In this document: one piece after another, positions 32,239-43,965 of the stretch
How the letters are laid out: the number at the start of each line of letters is the position of its first letter
Position numbering within the stretch: the stretch's first letter is position 1
NCBI GenBank assembly: GCA_030220185.1
Contig: JASPKZ010007549.1
Span: 558,001-622,000, forward strand
Direction of reading: 5' to 3'
DNA length: 64,000 nucleotides
Source of the DNA: Diploptera punctata
Taxonomy: Eukaryota > Arthropoda > Insecta > Blattodea > Blaberidae
Notes under the pieces: generated by a model
Databases searched by the model: none
What the model was told of the DNA's origin: nothing
Seen by the model: the letters and a program-made list of their open reading frames with translations, nothing else
Translations under genes and position numbers: made by a program

Positions 32239-32960
32239 CAGTAAAACTAAATATATGGTCACACGTAGAAATACATTATATAATGGAAATGGACAGCTAA
32301 TGACAAATGAGGGAAATTTTGAGGAATTGGCTGAATTCAAATACCTAGGAACAATAATCACAAATAGGAATGAGATGCACAAAGAAATTAAACATAGGCT
32401 CAATTCTGGAAATGCATGCTATTATGCATTGCAGAGACTTTTGATGTCCCAACTCCTTTCAAAAAACGTTAAGCTGAAAATATATAAAACTATTATTCTA
32501 CCAGTTATATTATATGGGTGCGAAACATGGACTCTTACTTTAAGGGAGGAAAGGAGATTGCGAGTATTTGAGAATAAAGTTCTTAGGAAAATTTTTGGAC
32601 CAAAGAGAGATGAACAGACAGGTGAATGGAGAAGACTACATAACAATGAACTACATGGTCTTTATAGGAAGCCAGATATAATAAGAACAGTTAAGTCTCG
32701 TAGACTGCGATCTGCAGGACATGTTGCGCGTATGGGGAATGAAAGACGTGCATGGAAACTTCTTGTAGGAAAGCCAGAAGGAAAACGCCCAGTTGGTAGA
32801 CCAAGAATGAGGTGGGAGAACAACATTAACTATGATTTGAGGGAAGTCGATTATACAGGGAATGATTGGAAAGCATTAGCTCAGGATAGGGATATATGGA
32901 GAGCTTATGTCCGTGCGTCCATGAACCTACGGGTTCGATAGTGCCAGTGAGTAAGTAAGT
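32239..32960 (+). pseudogene. Best-preserved RTE-like LINE 3' end (228-codon frame)
   Basis: An uninterrupted frame, 32255-32941, spans the region after the RT palm. It reads EFKYLGTIITNRNEMHKEIK, LKIYKTIILPVILYGCETWT, RDEQTGEWRRLHNNELHGLY, RRLRSAGHVARMGNERRAWK, GKPEGKRPVGRPRMRWENNI and finally ASMNLRVR. The stop TAG overlaps the tail tagtgccagtgagtaagtaa. It lacks the endonuclease and RT core, so it is a dead 5'-truncated copy. The open frame suggests a young insertion. Clade (RTE-type) is inferred from the C-terminal motif and the short-repeat tail. Confidence 0.88.
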
Positions 32961-33004
32961 AAAAATAATTTCAATATAAATTTATTCAAATAAAAATAAA
33001 AATA

Positions 33005-33052
33005 CTTATTTTATTTATTTACGCATAGCAGCGCACGCCGGGTATTAGCTAG
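33005..33052 (+). repeat. Helitron-like 3' end
   Basis: tttacgcatagcagcgcacg followed by ccgggtattagctag and T. An inverted relative is at 33700-33755. Confidence 0.4.
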
Positions 33053-33054
33053 TT

Positions 33055-33435
33055 TTATCGTAAATGTAATCGCCTCATTATCGGCCAATCAGATAAGAGT
33101 CCTTCTCCGCGCCACGATCTCCGCCAATGGGGGCAATAATTGTAACAATGTTTTAACTTGATTTTATCAAATTATTCATAAACACACCACTCATACTGAA
33201 GATTAGGCCAGGATTTGTATTAAATTTACATATTTAACTTTACACTATTTAGATTAAATAAATATATTAATTATTTTACATAAATGTAATTACGTCATCG
33301 TTATCAGCCAATCAGATAAGAGATTTTTTTCATCCCCTTCCATTCCTACCATCAAGCTTTAGAACGAAGGAAAGCTACATCAGTAGACATGTTCATTGTC
33401 TCTAGTACGAGTCGGTCTTGTTAGCTTGGTAAGTA
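33055..33435 (+). promoter_or_regulatory. Candidate promoter and first exon (speculative)
   Basis: Two copies of a CCAAT-box block (ggccaatcagataagagt, near 33083, and gccaatcagataagagat, near 33308) about 225 bp apart. A tacgtcatcg CRE-like site lies just before the second. It is followed by less AT-rich sequence ending in an excellent splice donor, ttg|gtaagt, near 33429. No coding frame and no downstream exon recognised. Confidence 0.3.
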
Positions 33436-33699
33436 ACTTTGTATTGCGTATATTTTTTATTTGTACAAGTGCCTAACAATGTTCAAATATTATTATAATT
33501 CATTTAAAAAGATTAAGAAAACATATTCGTTCTAATGTTGGTTCGCGTTTCTAGGAACTTCGAAAACGTGTACGGAATAGAGAATATCAAGTTTTATCCA
33601 TAGATGAATAGGGTAATGTAGGCTAAATAATCCCTGTTATATTCATGAACATTATCGAATTAAACTGGTTCACAATTGTATTTAATTCTAAACGCGGTT

Positions 33700-34302
33700 T
33701 TACATTAGACTAATATTTGACGTTCGCTGCTACGCATAAATAAATTAAATGCGTTTATTTTTATTTCATTTATATGGTAATTATTTCTAGAAACCTCACG
33801 AATCTGAAAATGAAACTGATTTTATAAGTATATTTTATTTATATTTTAACTTAATGGCAATGAATAAACAATGTTTTCAGTTTTTCCATTTGGTTTATAA
33901 ACGAAATATTTTTCGGTATGCCAACTGTGGATTAAATGAACATTTAAAGTTGACCATGGGGAAGGATGATTTGTAAAATTCAATCCAGCAACACTTGGCG
34001 AAATTAGGACCGCTAGAGCGATTTTTAAATGTTTGCTTCAGATGGACTCTTACACCTAATTGTTTGAGCATAATAGCAGATACACTCGCCGTACCTGAAA
34101 ACTTTTATTTGTACATACAAATCCGCCAAACATGGTGGTTGATAGTACATTTTTATTCTAGGGTTTCAGGTAAATCCAGTTCCAATAATTTCGTTGCATT
34201 TTTGATAATGCCTGCCCCACTTATTTTAATAGCATATACTGAGTTTCGTTGTGAAACATTGAAAATTGCGACATCTATAGCGATTTTTTAATATAATAAA
34301 AT
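33700..34302 (-). repeat. Helitron-like non-autonomous element
   Basis: Inverted relative of 13960-14455 (ttaggtgtaagagtcc, cgctctagcggtcc on minus) with a gcgtagcagcgaacg-type end at 33740. A 98-codon plus frame inside it has no known domain. Confidence 0.45.
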
Positions 34303-34860
34303 AATTAACATCTACTTTAAATAATGTTAACTATCTCACTGACAATATCGAACTCGTAGGATCCTGGCGGCGCGGACATGCTGTCCATATATCCCTATCC
34401 TGAGCTAATTTTTTCCAATTATTTCCTAATAATATACTTCCCTAAACTCACTTACTGGCACTATCGAACCTGTAGGTGCATTGCCGCGCGGACATAAGCT
34501 GTCCATATATCCCTATCCTGAGATGTTTTCCAATCATTCCCTGTATAATATACTTCCCTCAAATCATATTCTCTCACTTCATTCTTGGTCTACCAACTGG
34601 ACATTTTCCCTCTGGTTTTCTACAAGAAGCTTCCATGCTTGTCTTTCATTCCACATTCATGCCACATGTCCTGTGCATCACAGTCTGAGACTTAACTGTT
34701 CTTATGTCTGGCTTCCTATAAAGACCATGTAGTTCATTGTTATGTAGTCTTCTCCATTCACCTGTCTGTCCATCTCTCTTTGGTCCAAAAATGTTCATAA
34801 AAACTTTATTCTCAACTACTCATAATCTCATTTCCTCCCTTAAAGTAAGAGTCCGTTTTG
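34303..34860 (-). pseudogene. Composite of two RTE-like 3' ends, duplicated at 39.8 kb
   Basis: 34315-34440 is one truncated 3' end and 34441-34860 a second, joined at ctaataatatacttccctaa followed by actcac. The same junction, deletions and flank (acatctactttaaataatg) occur inverted at 39817-40232. Confidence 0.85.
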
Positions 34861-35280
34861 CACCCATATAATATAACGGGTAGAATAATAGTTTTATATA
34901 TTTTCAATTTAACGTTTTTGAAAGGAGTTGGGACATAATGCCTCTGCAATGCATAATAGCACGCATTTCCAGAATTGAGCCTATGTTTAATTTCTTTGTG
35001 CATCTCATTCCTATTTGTGATTATTGTTCCTAGGTATTTGAATTCAGCCACTTCCTCAAAATTTCCCTCATTTGTCATTAGCTGTCCATTTCCATTATAT
35101 AATGTATTTCGATGTGTGACCATACATTTTTCCCTCAAACCATGGTTAATATTATTCTCCCACCTCATTCTTGGTCTCCCAACTGGGCATTTTCCCTCTT
35201 ATTTTGCCACAAGCTTCTATGCTCTTTCATTCTCCATTCATGCCACATGTCCTGGCAATCAGTCCATGTGACTTAACAAA
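34861..35280 (-). pseudogene. RTE-like LINE fragments
   Basis: 34861-35125 continues the ORF (NSGNACYYALQRHYVPTPF, EFKYLGTIITNRNEMHKEIK on minus). At 35126 it is joined to a second terminal fragment (WENNINHGLRE; ggtctcccaactgggcattt). Confidence 0.8.
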
Positions 35281-35329
35281 TATTGATATATTTGTAAATC
35301 GGTACATATCCTAGCCTCATTTTTTAGGG

Positions 35330-36645
35330 CGATATCAATTTTATGGGCTCAACTGCACTTCTACTAGCGCTTGATTTTTCAGTTATATTGTTGTAAACTA
35401 TAGCTCTTCTGTATTTACTAACATTATTTAATATTTTAAATTTTTTCAAACAATTTTTATAACATTATTAGACAATTTTGAAGTATTTATTTAAATATGC
35501 AAGACAACAATATTATGACACTGTTAGACAATATTGTGATGCTAACTGCTATTTTCTCCACAGAGTATATTACTTAGTCTATGATTTTTCCATCGCTGTT
35601 TTGGGTTATCGCTGGTTGGATCAGAGTTAGGGAGTGATAAGTAAGTGTACACCCATTTTAATAAATGTTTGGTAATTTTAATATTTTTTTAACATAGATT
35701 TGGGGATTTATTGCAAATATTGGTCATTTAAATTTCATAGCTGGATGGAAAATTCCTCTTAGAGACCGTTACAAGCCACATGACCTAATACTTGCATGGA
35801 TGATGATGAAATTTCATAGCGATGGATAGTAATCGATGATAATCAATTTGTGGTTCGATTGTGGGTTATCGCTGGCTCTATAAACTCTGGTGCATGTGCA
35901 CTGTTCTGTAGGACTTTGAAAATATTTCATGCTAGTTTAAGTGCAGTTTTTCCCATTTTATTTCTATTAGCCATTATATTAATGGCTTATTAAACATTGC
36001 AGTATCATATTTGAATGCAGATTTTTATGTATTAATGAACAATGTATTAAAACACTACTTTCATTTATTTTATCAATAAGAACATCAGATGTTTAGGACT
36101 TTTCTAAAAATAAAATTTGGATCAACAGCAAATAAGCTTTCCGTCGATTTTCCATAGTATATTCTAAAACTGTTGCTCTGCATACTTCTTCTGTCTTTAC
36201 TGACATTTTGTAATATATGAAACATTATTCAACGATACTTATAACATTTTACAATTTTTATTTATTTATGCAAAACATAACATTACATTCTTACACAATA
36301 TTGTGATATTCACTGCTATCTTCCCCCCTCCATTGTTGCCACAAACAACTCAATTACACTAATTTTGTTAGTGTTAGTGTCTGTTAATGTACACTTCAGT
36401 AAGTAACTCACTGGCACTATCAAACTCATAGGTTCATGGCCATGCTATTTTTTAACATAGATTTGGGGATTTATTGCAAATATTGGCTGTTTAAATTTCA
36501 TGGCGACGGATAGTAATTGAGAATGATAATTGATGTGGTTCTATTGTGGGTAATCGCTGGCTCTATAAACTCTGGCGCATGCACACAGTTCTATAGGACT
36601 TTGAAAATATTTTATGCTAATTTAAGTGCAGTTTTTCCAACTGCC
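35330..36645. repeat. RepE, two diverged direct copies about 763 bp apart
   Basis: Blocks aacatagatttggggattta, ggctctataaactctgg and aggactttgaaaatatt recur at 35.69-35.95 and 36.45-36.64 kb. Upstream cttctgt-ttactgacatt and caatattgtgat blocks repeat with the same spacing. The first copy carries a LINE scrap, the second an RTE scrap (36405-36446). Confidence 0.7.
35742..35808 (+). pseudogene. 67-bp LINE-2 3' end with 12-bp TSD
   Basis: tggatggaaaattcctctta ... tacttgcatggatgatgatg, flanked by aaatttcatagc at 35730-35741 and 35809-35820. The second RepE copy shows the empty site. Confidence 0.88.
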
Positions 36646-36649
36646 ATCT

Positions 36650-37232
36650 AGAGTTGATTTGATGAACTTCTAAGTTTAAATATATGTAGGAAATAACACT
36701 ATGAGGATTGTTTTATTTATTAATGAGTTGTATATTTTAACTCGCCTCATATTTCTTGATTTTTATGCAGACTGGTTTCCTTGCTTCTGTGCAACATTCT
36801 CGATGCATTAAAACTGTTGTCTTATGGTTGTCCATCCTGAAAGTTAATTTTCACTCCCTCTGTTGGTTGACCAATGAACTTCCAAAGAACTTTTTTTTAC
36901 ATTCAACGTGAATTTTAAAATTAAAGAATAAAAAGAAAACCATGAATTCTGAAATTTCTGGTGAAAAAGAAAAAAAAAACTTTATTTAGAAGTTTATTGG
37001 TGAACTAACAGAGGGAGCAGAAAATCAACTTGCAGGAAGGACAACTGCAAGGCAAGAGTTGTAATGCATTGAGAATGTCGCACAGAAGCCGACCAAACTT
37101 TTCTGCATAAAAATGAAGAAATGAGGTGAGTCAGAATATTAAACACATTAATAATTTGAGTTTAAATCTTGCTCCTTGGGAATTTCAAATTTGATGGATC
37201 TGAATTTGTTCTTCTGAATGGATATATTTTCC
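36650..37232. pseudogene. PLE 3' ends, minus then plus then minus
   Basis: Minus from the terminus gtaggaaataacactatgag (36688) to about 36900. Plus about 36905-37135 (aacagagggagcagaaaatc ... gaggtgagtcag). A minus fragment at 37155-37232 encodes WENISIQKNKFRSIKFEIPK. Confidence 0.7.
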
Positions 37233-37695
37233 CATAGGTTCATGGCCATGTGGACATAAGCTCTCCACATATCCTTATCCTGAGCTAATGTTTTGCAATC
37301 ATTCCCTGAATAATCTACTTCACTCAAATCATAGTTAATGTTATTCTCCCACCCCATTCTTGGTCTACCAACTGGGTGTTTTTCCTTCTGGTTTTCCTAC
37401 AAGAAGTTTCCATGCAAGTCTTTCATTCCCCATTTCTGCCACATGTCCTGCCCAATGCAGTCTACGAGACTTAACTGTTCTTATTATATCTGGCTTCCTA
37501 TAAAGACTATGTAGTTAATTGTTATGTAGTCTTCTCCATTCACCTGTCTGTTCATCTTTCTTCCAACAATTTTCCTAAGTTCTTTATTCTCAAATACTCA
37601 TAATCTCCTTTCCTCCCTTAAAGTAACAGTCCATTTTTCACATCCATGTAATATAACTGGTAAAATAAGTTTTATATATTTTCAGTTTAAGATTT
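37233..37695 (-). pseudogene. RTE-like LINE 3' end joined to PLE
   Basis: It lacks the last few codons and the (GTAA)n tail and is fused to PLE sequence through a shared ccca. Minus-strand codons MGWENNINYDLSEVDYSGND run in frame into the PLE peptide. Confidence 0.8.
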
Positions 37696-37733
37696 TCTGA
37701 AACAAGTTGTGATGTGGAGATGTATGACTTCAT

Positions 37734-38022
37734 TTCAATTTTATTAAATTCAATTTTATTAAATTCAATTTTATTAAATTCAATTTTATTAAATTCAATT
37801 TTATTAAATTCAATTTTATTAAATTCAATTTTATTAAATTCAATTTTATTAAATTCAATTTTATTAAATTCAATTTTATTAAATTCAATTTTATAAATTC
37901 AATTTTATTAAATTCAATTTTATTAAATTCAATTTTATTAAATTCAATTTTATTAAATTCAATTTTATTAAATTCAATTTTATTAAATTCAATTTTATTA
38001 AATTCAATTTTATTAAATTCAA
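37734..38022. repeat. 15-bp minisatellite, about 19 copies
   Basis: Perfect tandem copies of ttcaattttattaaa, with a single 14-bp copy near 37884-37897 that shifts the phase. The apparent repetitive peptides on both strands (ILLNS, NKIEF, LIKLN) are translations of the repeat. Confidence 0.97.
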
Positions 38023-39794
38023 GTAATATTCTGTATTGTTCCTTATAATATCTATAATGCATTTCATATTTTTGTTTTATTTTCAGATAAGTGTCGAGTG
38101 AAGTGCAGTGTGGTGTCCTACTCAACCCCCCCCCACTTTAATATTAATAAATTATATAATTAATACTTATTAAACAGTACTAATTCAAGAAATAACTTAT
38201 TAACATTCAAGTTATACAAACAAATATATTTTTTAATTAATATTTTATTTATATTTTATAATTTAAAACTGATTTTTGATATCAATTGATCTTGTGTTGT
38301 AGCGTTCAGAATTCAAGTAGTTAAACTACATCATCTGTAGTTTAAAATGCTCACATTTTGTGTTGTTCAAGAATATTTTTAAGGTTTTCAAAATATTGAC
38401 ATTTTAGTCGAACAGTTTTGATTGTCTTCAAATTTCTCATAAATTTGATTATACTTTGTTATCCATAATGGTCGTTTCTGGCTTGGGAATTATATTATCG
38501 TGCCGTTCTCTGGAATTTTTGTGTTGATAGTTTCGTTGTTGTTCTATATTTCACTTGGGAATTACGTGATTTTTTCTCTGGAATTTTTGACACAGTTTTA
38601 TGAATCTTCCATTGTCTTTGGTGTGGCAATGTGTTTTATGGTTTGTAAGTGAATTTTTAATATCTTCAAGGTGGTTTTAGGTATTTGTTGATTTTCTTAG
38701 TCCATGGTTGGTTTGTTGATAAAATTGTGGAAAGTTTCAGATGTTATTGCATCGTTTGGTTATTTGGTCTTAGACATTCATTTTATTTTGATCTTTTCTT
38801 TCAAATTTCTTTGGTTAGGTGTTTTCTGAGAATCTTCTTACAATCTTCAATATGTACTTTTCATAAGTTTTCTTAACTCGTATATTGGAGTTGGGTACAT
38901 TCTTTCAACATGGATCAAGTTTGTAAATTTGCTTGCATTCTGAATGCTAGACACAGGATTTGTAAGAAATTTTAAATATATCAAAAATAAAATTTTTTAT
39001 AAAATTTTAACAATGTATACAATTAAAAAGTTGATACTTTTCAATTTTTTTTATTTTTAAAATATTGAAATTGATAAATGATAGTAAGCTTTGTAGCTTT
39101 TGGTAAACTTAAAAGTGAGAGGTGAAAGTGTGATATAGGTTAGAGATACATGTTCATTGCAATAGTTTATTCTTGAAAGTTACTAATTTTTAAAGTAACT
39201 GTAAACAAATATAAAGAATTAAGATTGAGGTAAACATTAGTCTTCTGTTGATAGTTAATTTTTGATAGAAAGAAACATTTAGAGTACTTTTAAATAAGCT
39301 AAATAATAAAAAAAAATTAGGTTTTTTAATACCTGTAGTCAGTTAATATCTAGGTACAAAAACTTTCTTTTTGTTTGTGCACATTCATGCCCCTGATCTT
39401 GTGCTACGAGGGAATCATCCACCGAGGGACCAACTAAGGTAGGACATGAACAATTTAAACTTGTCACATCCTGGCTTAGTAATTACGCTACCAGCTCCTT
39501 TCTATTTTTTCAATGTGTTTGCAAAATTTAGTCATTAATTTTTTATTAAATCATTAAAATTTAGCGATTCAATTTTTATGAAATCATTAATCTAAAAAAA
39601 ATTACAATAGGAAGTAACATAGATTTTTCTTAATGAGGGTTGGAAATTTAATAGTGGCAACACTGGTGTAGAGATGCCATACGACTTAACTTAATGTTCC
39701 TGTTAGCATATGTCGGTTACATTCCTATTTTACCTCAGAACATGTGACTCTTTTCACATACAGTAGGTGTGAACTGGTGAGACGAAAAAAAAAT
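38023..39794. other. No confident feature; AT-rich
   Basis: After a C-run (38124-38133) I see no domain or shared repeat. A minus-strand reading of 38.4-38.9 kb is slightly coding-like but broken by many stops, and I would not name it. Confidence 0.35.
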
Positions 39795-39799
39795 ATTAA

Positions 39800-40395
39800 G
39801 AGTATTTGAGAGTAAAATAGGAAGCCAAATATAATAACGGTGAAGTTTCATAGGCTGAGATGGGCAGGACATGTGGCATGAATGGGAATGAAAGATTTGC
39901 ACGGAAGCTCCTTGTAGGAAAACCAGAGGGAAAATGTCCAGTTGGTAGACCAAGAATGAGGTGGCAGAATGATTTGAGGGAAGTATATTATACAGGGAAT
40001 GATTGGAAAAATCTCAGGATAGGGATATATGGACAGATTATGTCTGCATGGCAATGCACCTACGGGTTCGATAGTGCCAGTAAGTGAGTTTAGGGAAGTA
40101 TATTATTAGAAAATAATTGGAAAAAATTAGCTCAGGATAGGGATATATGGAGAGCATGTCCGCGCTGCCAGGATCCTAAGAGTTCGATATCGTCAGTGAG
40201 ATAGTTAACATTATTTAAAGTAGATGTTAATTGGTAGACTAAGAATGAGGTGGGAGAATAACATTAACTATGATTTGAGGAAAGTAGCTTATACAGGGAA
40301 TGATTGGAAAGCATTAGCTTGGGATAGGGATGTATGGAGGGCTTATGTCCATGTGGCCATGAACCTACAGGTTCGATAGTGCCAATGAGTAAGTA
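39800..40395 (+). pseudogene. Three RTE-like 3' ends in tandem
   Basis: 39800-40090, 40091-40205 and 40225-40395 are consecutive truncated 3' ends. The first two plus their flank duplicate 34303-34735 in inverse orientation. The third is separate, starting ggtagactaagaatgaggtg. Confidence 0.85.
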
Positions 40396-40489
40396 GTATT
40401 TGAGAATGAAGTTCTTACGAAAATTTTTGGACCAAAGAGATGAACTGACGAATGGAGAAGACTACATAATAGTGAGCTTCATTGGGCAT
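40396..40489 (+). pseudogene. RTE-like internal scrap
   Basis: tatttgagaatgaagttctt ... gagaagactacataatagtg encodes FENEVL and GEWRRLHNSEL-like codons. No 3' end. Confidence 0.7.
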
Positions 40490-41535
40490 TAAAGCTCATC
40501 TCTATTGCCATAGTTCTCCAACCTTGGATCCGTGGTTCCTCCACATCTTCCAGGGTAAATAGGGTGATCTGTGTTTTACTCCAGTATCAAAATTTTAAAA
40601 AAACTCAATTTATTTCCAATTTTAACTCTTGGCTTTATCATTCATGGTTAATTGTGCAAGTCTATCTTTTTTGTTATTCCTTGTTTTTTTCTAATATTTT
40701 AAACATCTGTTTTCTATAATGCTATTGAATGCTTGTCAGAAATCCACAAATAGTATATGGAAGGCAATTCCATGTTCATAAAACTTTTCAATAATTTATC
40801 TACTCACAAACTTGATCTGTTGTACCTCTGTCTGGACAAAATCCAGATTGGTACTCTCAATATTCTTTCTGCATAAATCTCGAGTCTTCAGTTCAGAACA
40901 GATGAAAACATTTTATAAGCTGTATTAAGTAGGGTAATGCCTGTATAATACAAACATACCTGTTTGTCACCCTTCTTGAAAATTGGGTATATAATCCCAA
41001 CATTCCAACTTCATTCATCCAAATCTTATGTACCAGTTTATGGATTTTTTATGAGATTAATATTCTCTGCTGTGATCATTTTGGCAACAATGCCATCCTC
41101 CCGAAGGGCTCTGTTTTCCATTTTTGCAACTGCCCATTTAACTTAGTGTAAAAGATTTTCTATCAATCTCATCAGCGTTATTTACACTATTTTTTACATC
41201 TTCTGTTTTATTGTCATTCCTATCATCCATTTCTTTGTTGAGAAGTTGTTTATAATATTCCGACCATCTGTTCAATATTTTTGTCCCCTCCCCAAGCAGT
41301 TATCCTTATTTTGTTCTAATATTATGGATTTTAGGTTGAAATCCAGTTCTAATTTTCTCCATTGCTTTGCAGAATTTTCTTGCCTCAATTTGGTTTATCA
41401 TTTTAATTTCTTAGTTTTTTCTTGTAAATTTCTTTTTCTTGTTATTGCATATCTTATTAGCTTCCCTTCATTTTTGTTTATATCTATCAATGTTGTTTGT
41501 CAGGATCATCATTTCTTGTGCTTTGTTTTTTTCTT
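40490..41535 (-). pseudogene. Non-LTR retrotransposon linker and RT N-terminal half, decayed
   Basis: The minus strand reads ARKFCKAMEKIRTGFQPK, GTKILNRWSEYYKQLLN and an NGKxPxGxxxxxAxMIK-like block. Then come [17 protein letters not shown] and a YNQSGFxxxRGTTDQ-like block (RT blocks 1-3), all across frame breaks. It is the 5' counterpart of the RTE/LINE 3' ends nearby but not contiguous with one. Confidence 0.7.
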
Positions 41536-41640
41536 CTATGCTGAGTTTGCAGTGAAATATCTGCTCTTGGCCAGAACACTATGTATACACTCTTCAAACA
41601 TGGTTTCTTTTTAATGTCTTCTACATGACATCATATTTAT

Positions 41641-41900
41641 AGGAAACCAGATATAATAAGACCTATGTCTCGTGGACAGGACATGTGGCATGAATGGGGA
41701 ATGAAAAGAGCATCTAGTAGGAAAATAGGGAAAGTGTCCAGTAGGCAGGCCAAGAATGAGGTGGAAAAAAATATTAATCATGTAAAGGAAGTAGATTATA
41801 CTGAGGATGATTGGAATACTTTAGGTAAGGATAGGGATATATGGAGAGGTTTTCTGCATGGCCATGAACCTTTAGGTTCAATAGTGCTAATGAGTTAATT
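41641..41900 (+). pseudogene. RTE-like LINE 3' end, diverged
   Basis: Starts aggaaaccagatataataag and ends aggttcaatagtgctaatga. Encodes NEVEKNINHVKEVDYTEDDW; an old copy with several small deletions. Confidence 0.75.
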
Positions 41901-42834
41901 ATAATATAATTTTTTAAAAATTATTCTTGAAAGATTTTAATCATTGGAAGCGAGGTTCATTTCAGGCTACTTTGTTTATCAAGTAAGTCTGATAGACTGC
42001 AGTTTGTATGCAGAAGAAACAAAACTTTGAGCTGTGGAAATGTTACAGAGCACAGGCTGTGATAAACAAGTGAACACAATGCCTCGATCACGTAGTTAAG
42101 AGTTTGAAGTACAAAGTTTAAGAGAAATGTCAAAAAGCACATGCTAAAACCTACCTAGAGATTTCTCCCAGGGGAACTTTGCAATGTACCAATACCCTGT
42201 ACAAAAAAATTTGCCTTTTTAACTGCAAGGCACAGAAATCGAAGCCAGATTCCATCGATGGCAACCCACTGTACAGTACAAGTGGACTCCCTGCTTGAGT
42301 AAGAGCAGAGTGGAGTGAGGATTATCCAATCTACCAATTCAGGGTTGTGTTACTTCCCTGTATAAAATTGGAGGTTTGGTGGTGGATTTTAGTGCCTTGC
42401 AATTAAGTGGTAGGTAATTTTTTTGGATGTGGCGTTGGTATATCACAACGCTTCTCTTGGAGAAATTTAAAGGTTGGTTTTGTCATGTGATGGTTGGCAG
42501 TTCCCTTGTAGATGGTGGTTTGGCATGCAATGGTAGACGGTTCCCTTGTTACAGTTCCCTTGTAGTTAGGGTCGAGGCAGACTGTCGCTTGAATACATCG
42601 GAAGGAATGAATAAGAACAAATAAATGAAATTGCTTAGACATTATAAAACAATTTTTTTAATAAAATTTTTGTATGAATCGATACTTGTATATATCTTAA
42701 AATTTGGAGCATATCTTAGCTTAAGATGTAAATTCCACTAAACGAATTTAATCTTTGAGTTTTAAATAAAGTTGGTCATGATTTTGTTTGAGGCTTGAGT
42801 CATAAAATACTGAATTTATTTTATAATTTAACTT
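41901..42834. other. No confident feature
   Basis: The block agttcccttgtag recurs at 42499, 42539 and 42554. A 16-19-bp inverted match, tttaactgcaaggcac and gtgccttgcaattaa, lies around 42215 and 42391. No gene recognised. Confidence 0.4.
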
Positions 42835-43335
42835 TTATAGGAATTAATCACTATGAGGTTTAATTTATGGTGAAATTAATTGTTTCTTACCTCTCCTCAT
42901 ATAAATCTTCTAAGTAGATCACGATTTCGAGACCATAACGGTCTCATCTTCAGTACTTTTTTGGCGACTGATATGTTGATCGGAAGAAACTCTTCTTCTT
43001 CCCTCTGTTGGTAGACCGATGAACCTCTGGATCAGGTCAAAATTCGTGGGAATTTCAAAGTTCATAAGTTTTCCTTTGTTTTTTGGTTTGGGAAAAGATC
43101 CATATTCAGAAAAACGAAGGAAAACTTATGAACTTTGAAATTCCCACAAATTCTGACCTGATCCAGAGGTTCATCGGTCCACCAACAGAGGGAAGAAGAG
43201 GAGTTTCTTCTGATTGACATAACACCAGTCACCAAGAATGTACTGAAGATGAGACCATTATGGTTTTGATATCGCGATCTACTTAGAAGATTTATATGAG
43301 GAGAGGTAAGAAACATTTAATTTCACCATTTTTTA
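42835..43335. mobile_element. PLE palindrome (PPTEGRR type)
   Basis: Left arm about 42865-43085 (minus) mirrors right arm about 43105-43330 (plus). The right arm encodes NFEIPTNSDLIQRFIGPPTE followed by GRRG, a PLE C-terminus, then decayed tail to gaggagaggtaagaaacat. The left end has the conserved terminus aggaattaatcactatgagg. The arms meet near 43090. Confidence 0.8.
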
Positions 43336-43659
43336 CAATGTTCAGTTCTTTGATTCAGTAAATTTCTGTACATGAATATTTTGCATAAATTAATTCTAAT
43401 ATTTCATTTTAAAGTAGTAGATAAAAAAAAATTCATTCCTCGGTATGTAGGCATGGGTACCGGTATATAAACTGTGGAGCATCTAGTTAATAATTTATTT
43501 AAAGTAAGTGCAACAATATTCCACTGGGCAAAACATCTAGTAGGGATTGTGCCCAATGGAAGCTATTGGTTGTATGTTTAACGTACAAATATATGTAAAT
43601 AAATGTAAAATTTATTTACAAATTTTTATAAACTTAAATAAATAAAATATATAATATAA

Positions 43660-43965
43660 AACGATTAAAGTTGACTCTATCTATAGAGTCCTGTGCCATA
43701 GCAAGATGCCTTGGTGCAGAGCTACAGGACTTGTGCTGGTTCGAGTCCCCATGAGAAAGGAACATTCTCATGGAATTATGAAGCATTTGGGTAGCTACAA
43801 TAAGTAGCAGCTCCAGGTTGAGAAAACCAGCTAAACTGCTGAGGATTGACATGCTGACCACATGTCTGGATGATCATCTACCTCTGTGATTAACACATGT
43901 GGATGTGAGGCCAGTAGCTGACTGGTAGGCCAAGGACCTTCCAGGCCTATTGTGCCATAGTTTTT
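43660..43965 (+). repeat. SINE-D copy
   Basis: Aligned with 4971-5305: tggttcgagtccccatgag, gcatttgggtagctacaata, acctctgtgattaacacatg, ending ggcctattgtgccatag. The 5' head is partly deleted. Confidence 0.8.

Noticed and set aside
37734..38022. CRISPR-like array
   Set aside because: Contiguous 15-bp units with no spacers in eukaryotic DNA.
37730..38125. Long repetitive-peptide frames on both strands
   Set aside because: They are translations of the 15-bp minisatellite; the unit length keeps frames open.
38400..38900. Possible PLE N-terminal coding sequence on minus
   Set aside because: Too many stops and no motif that I can point to.
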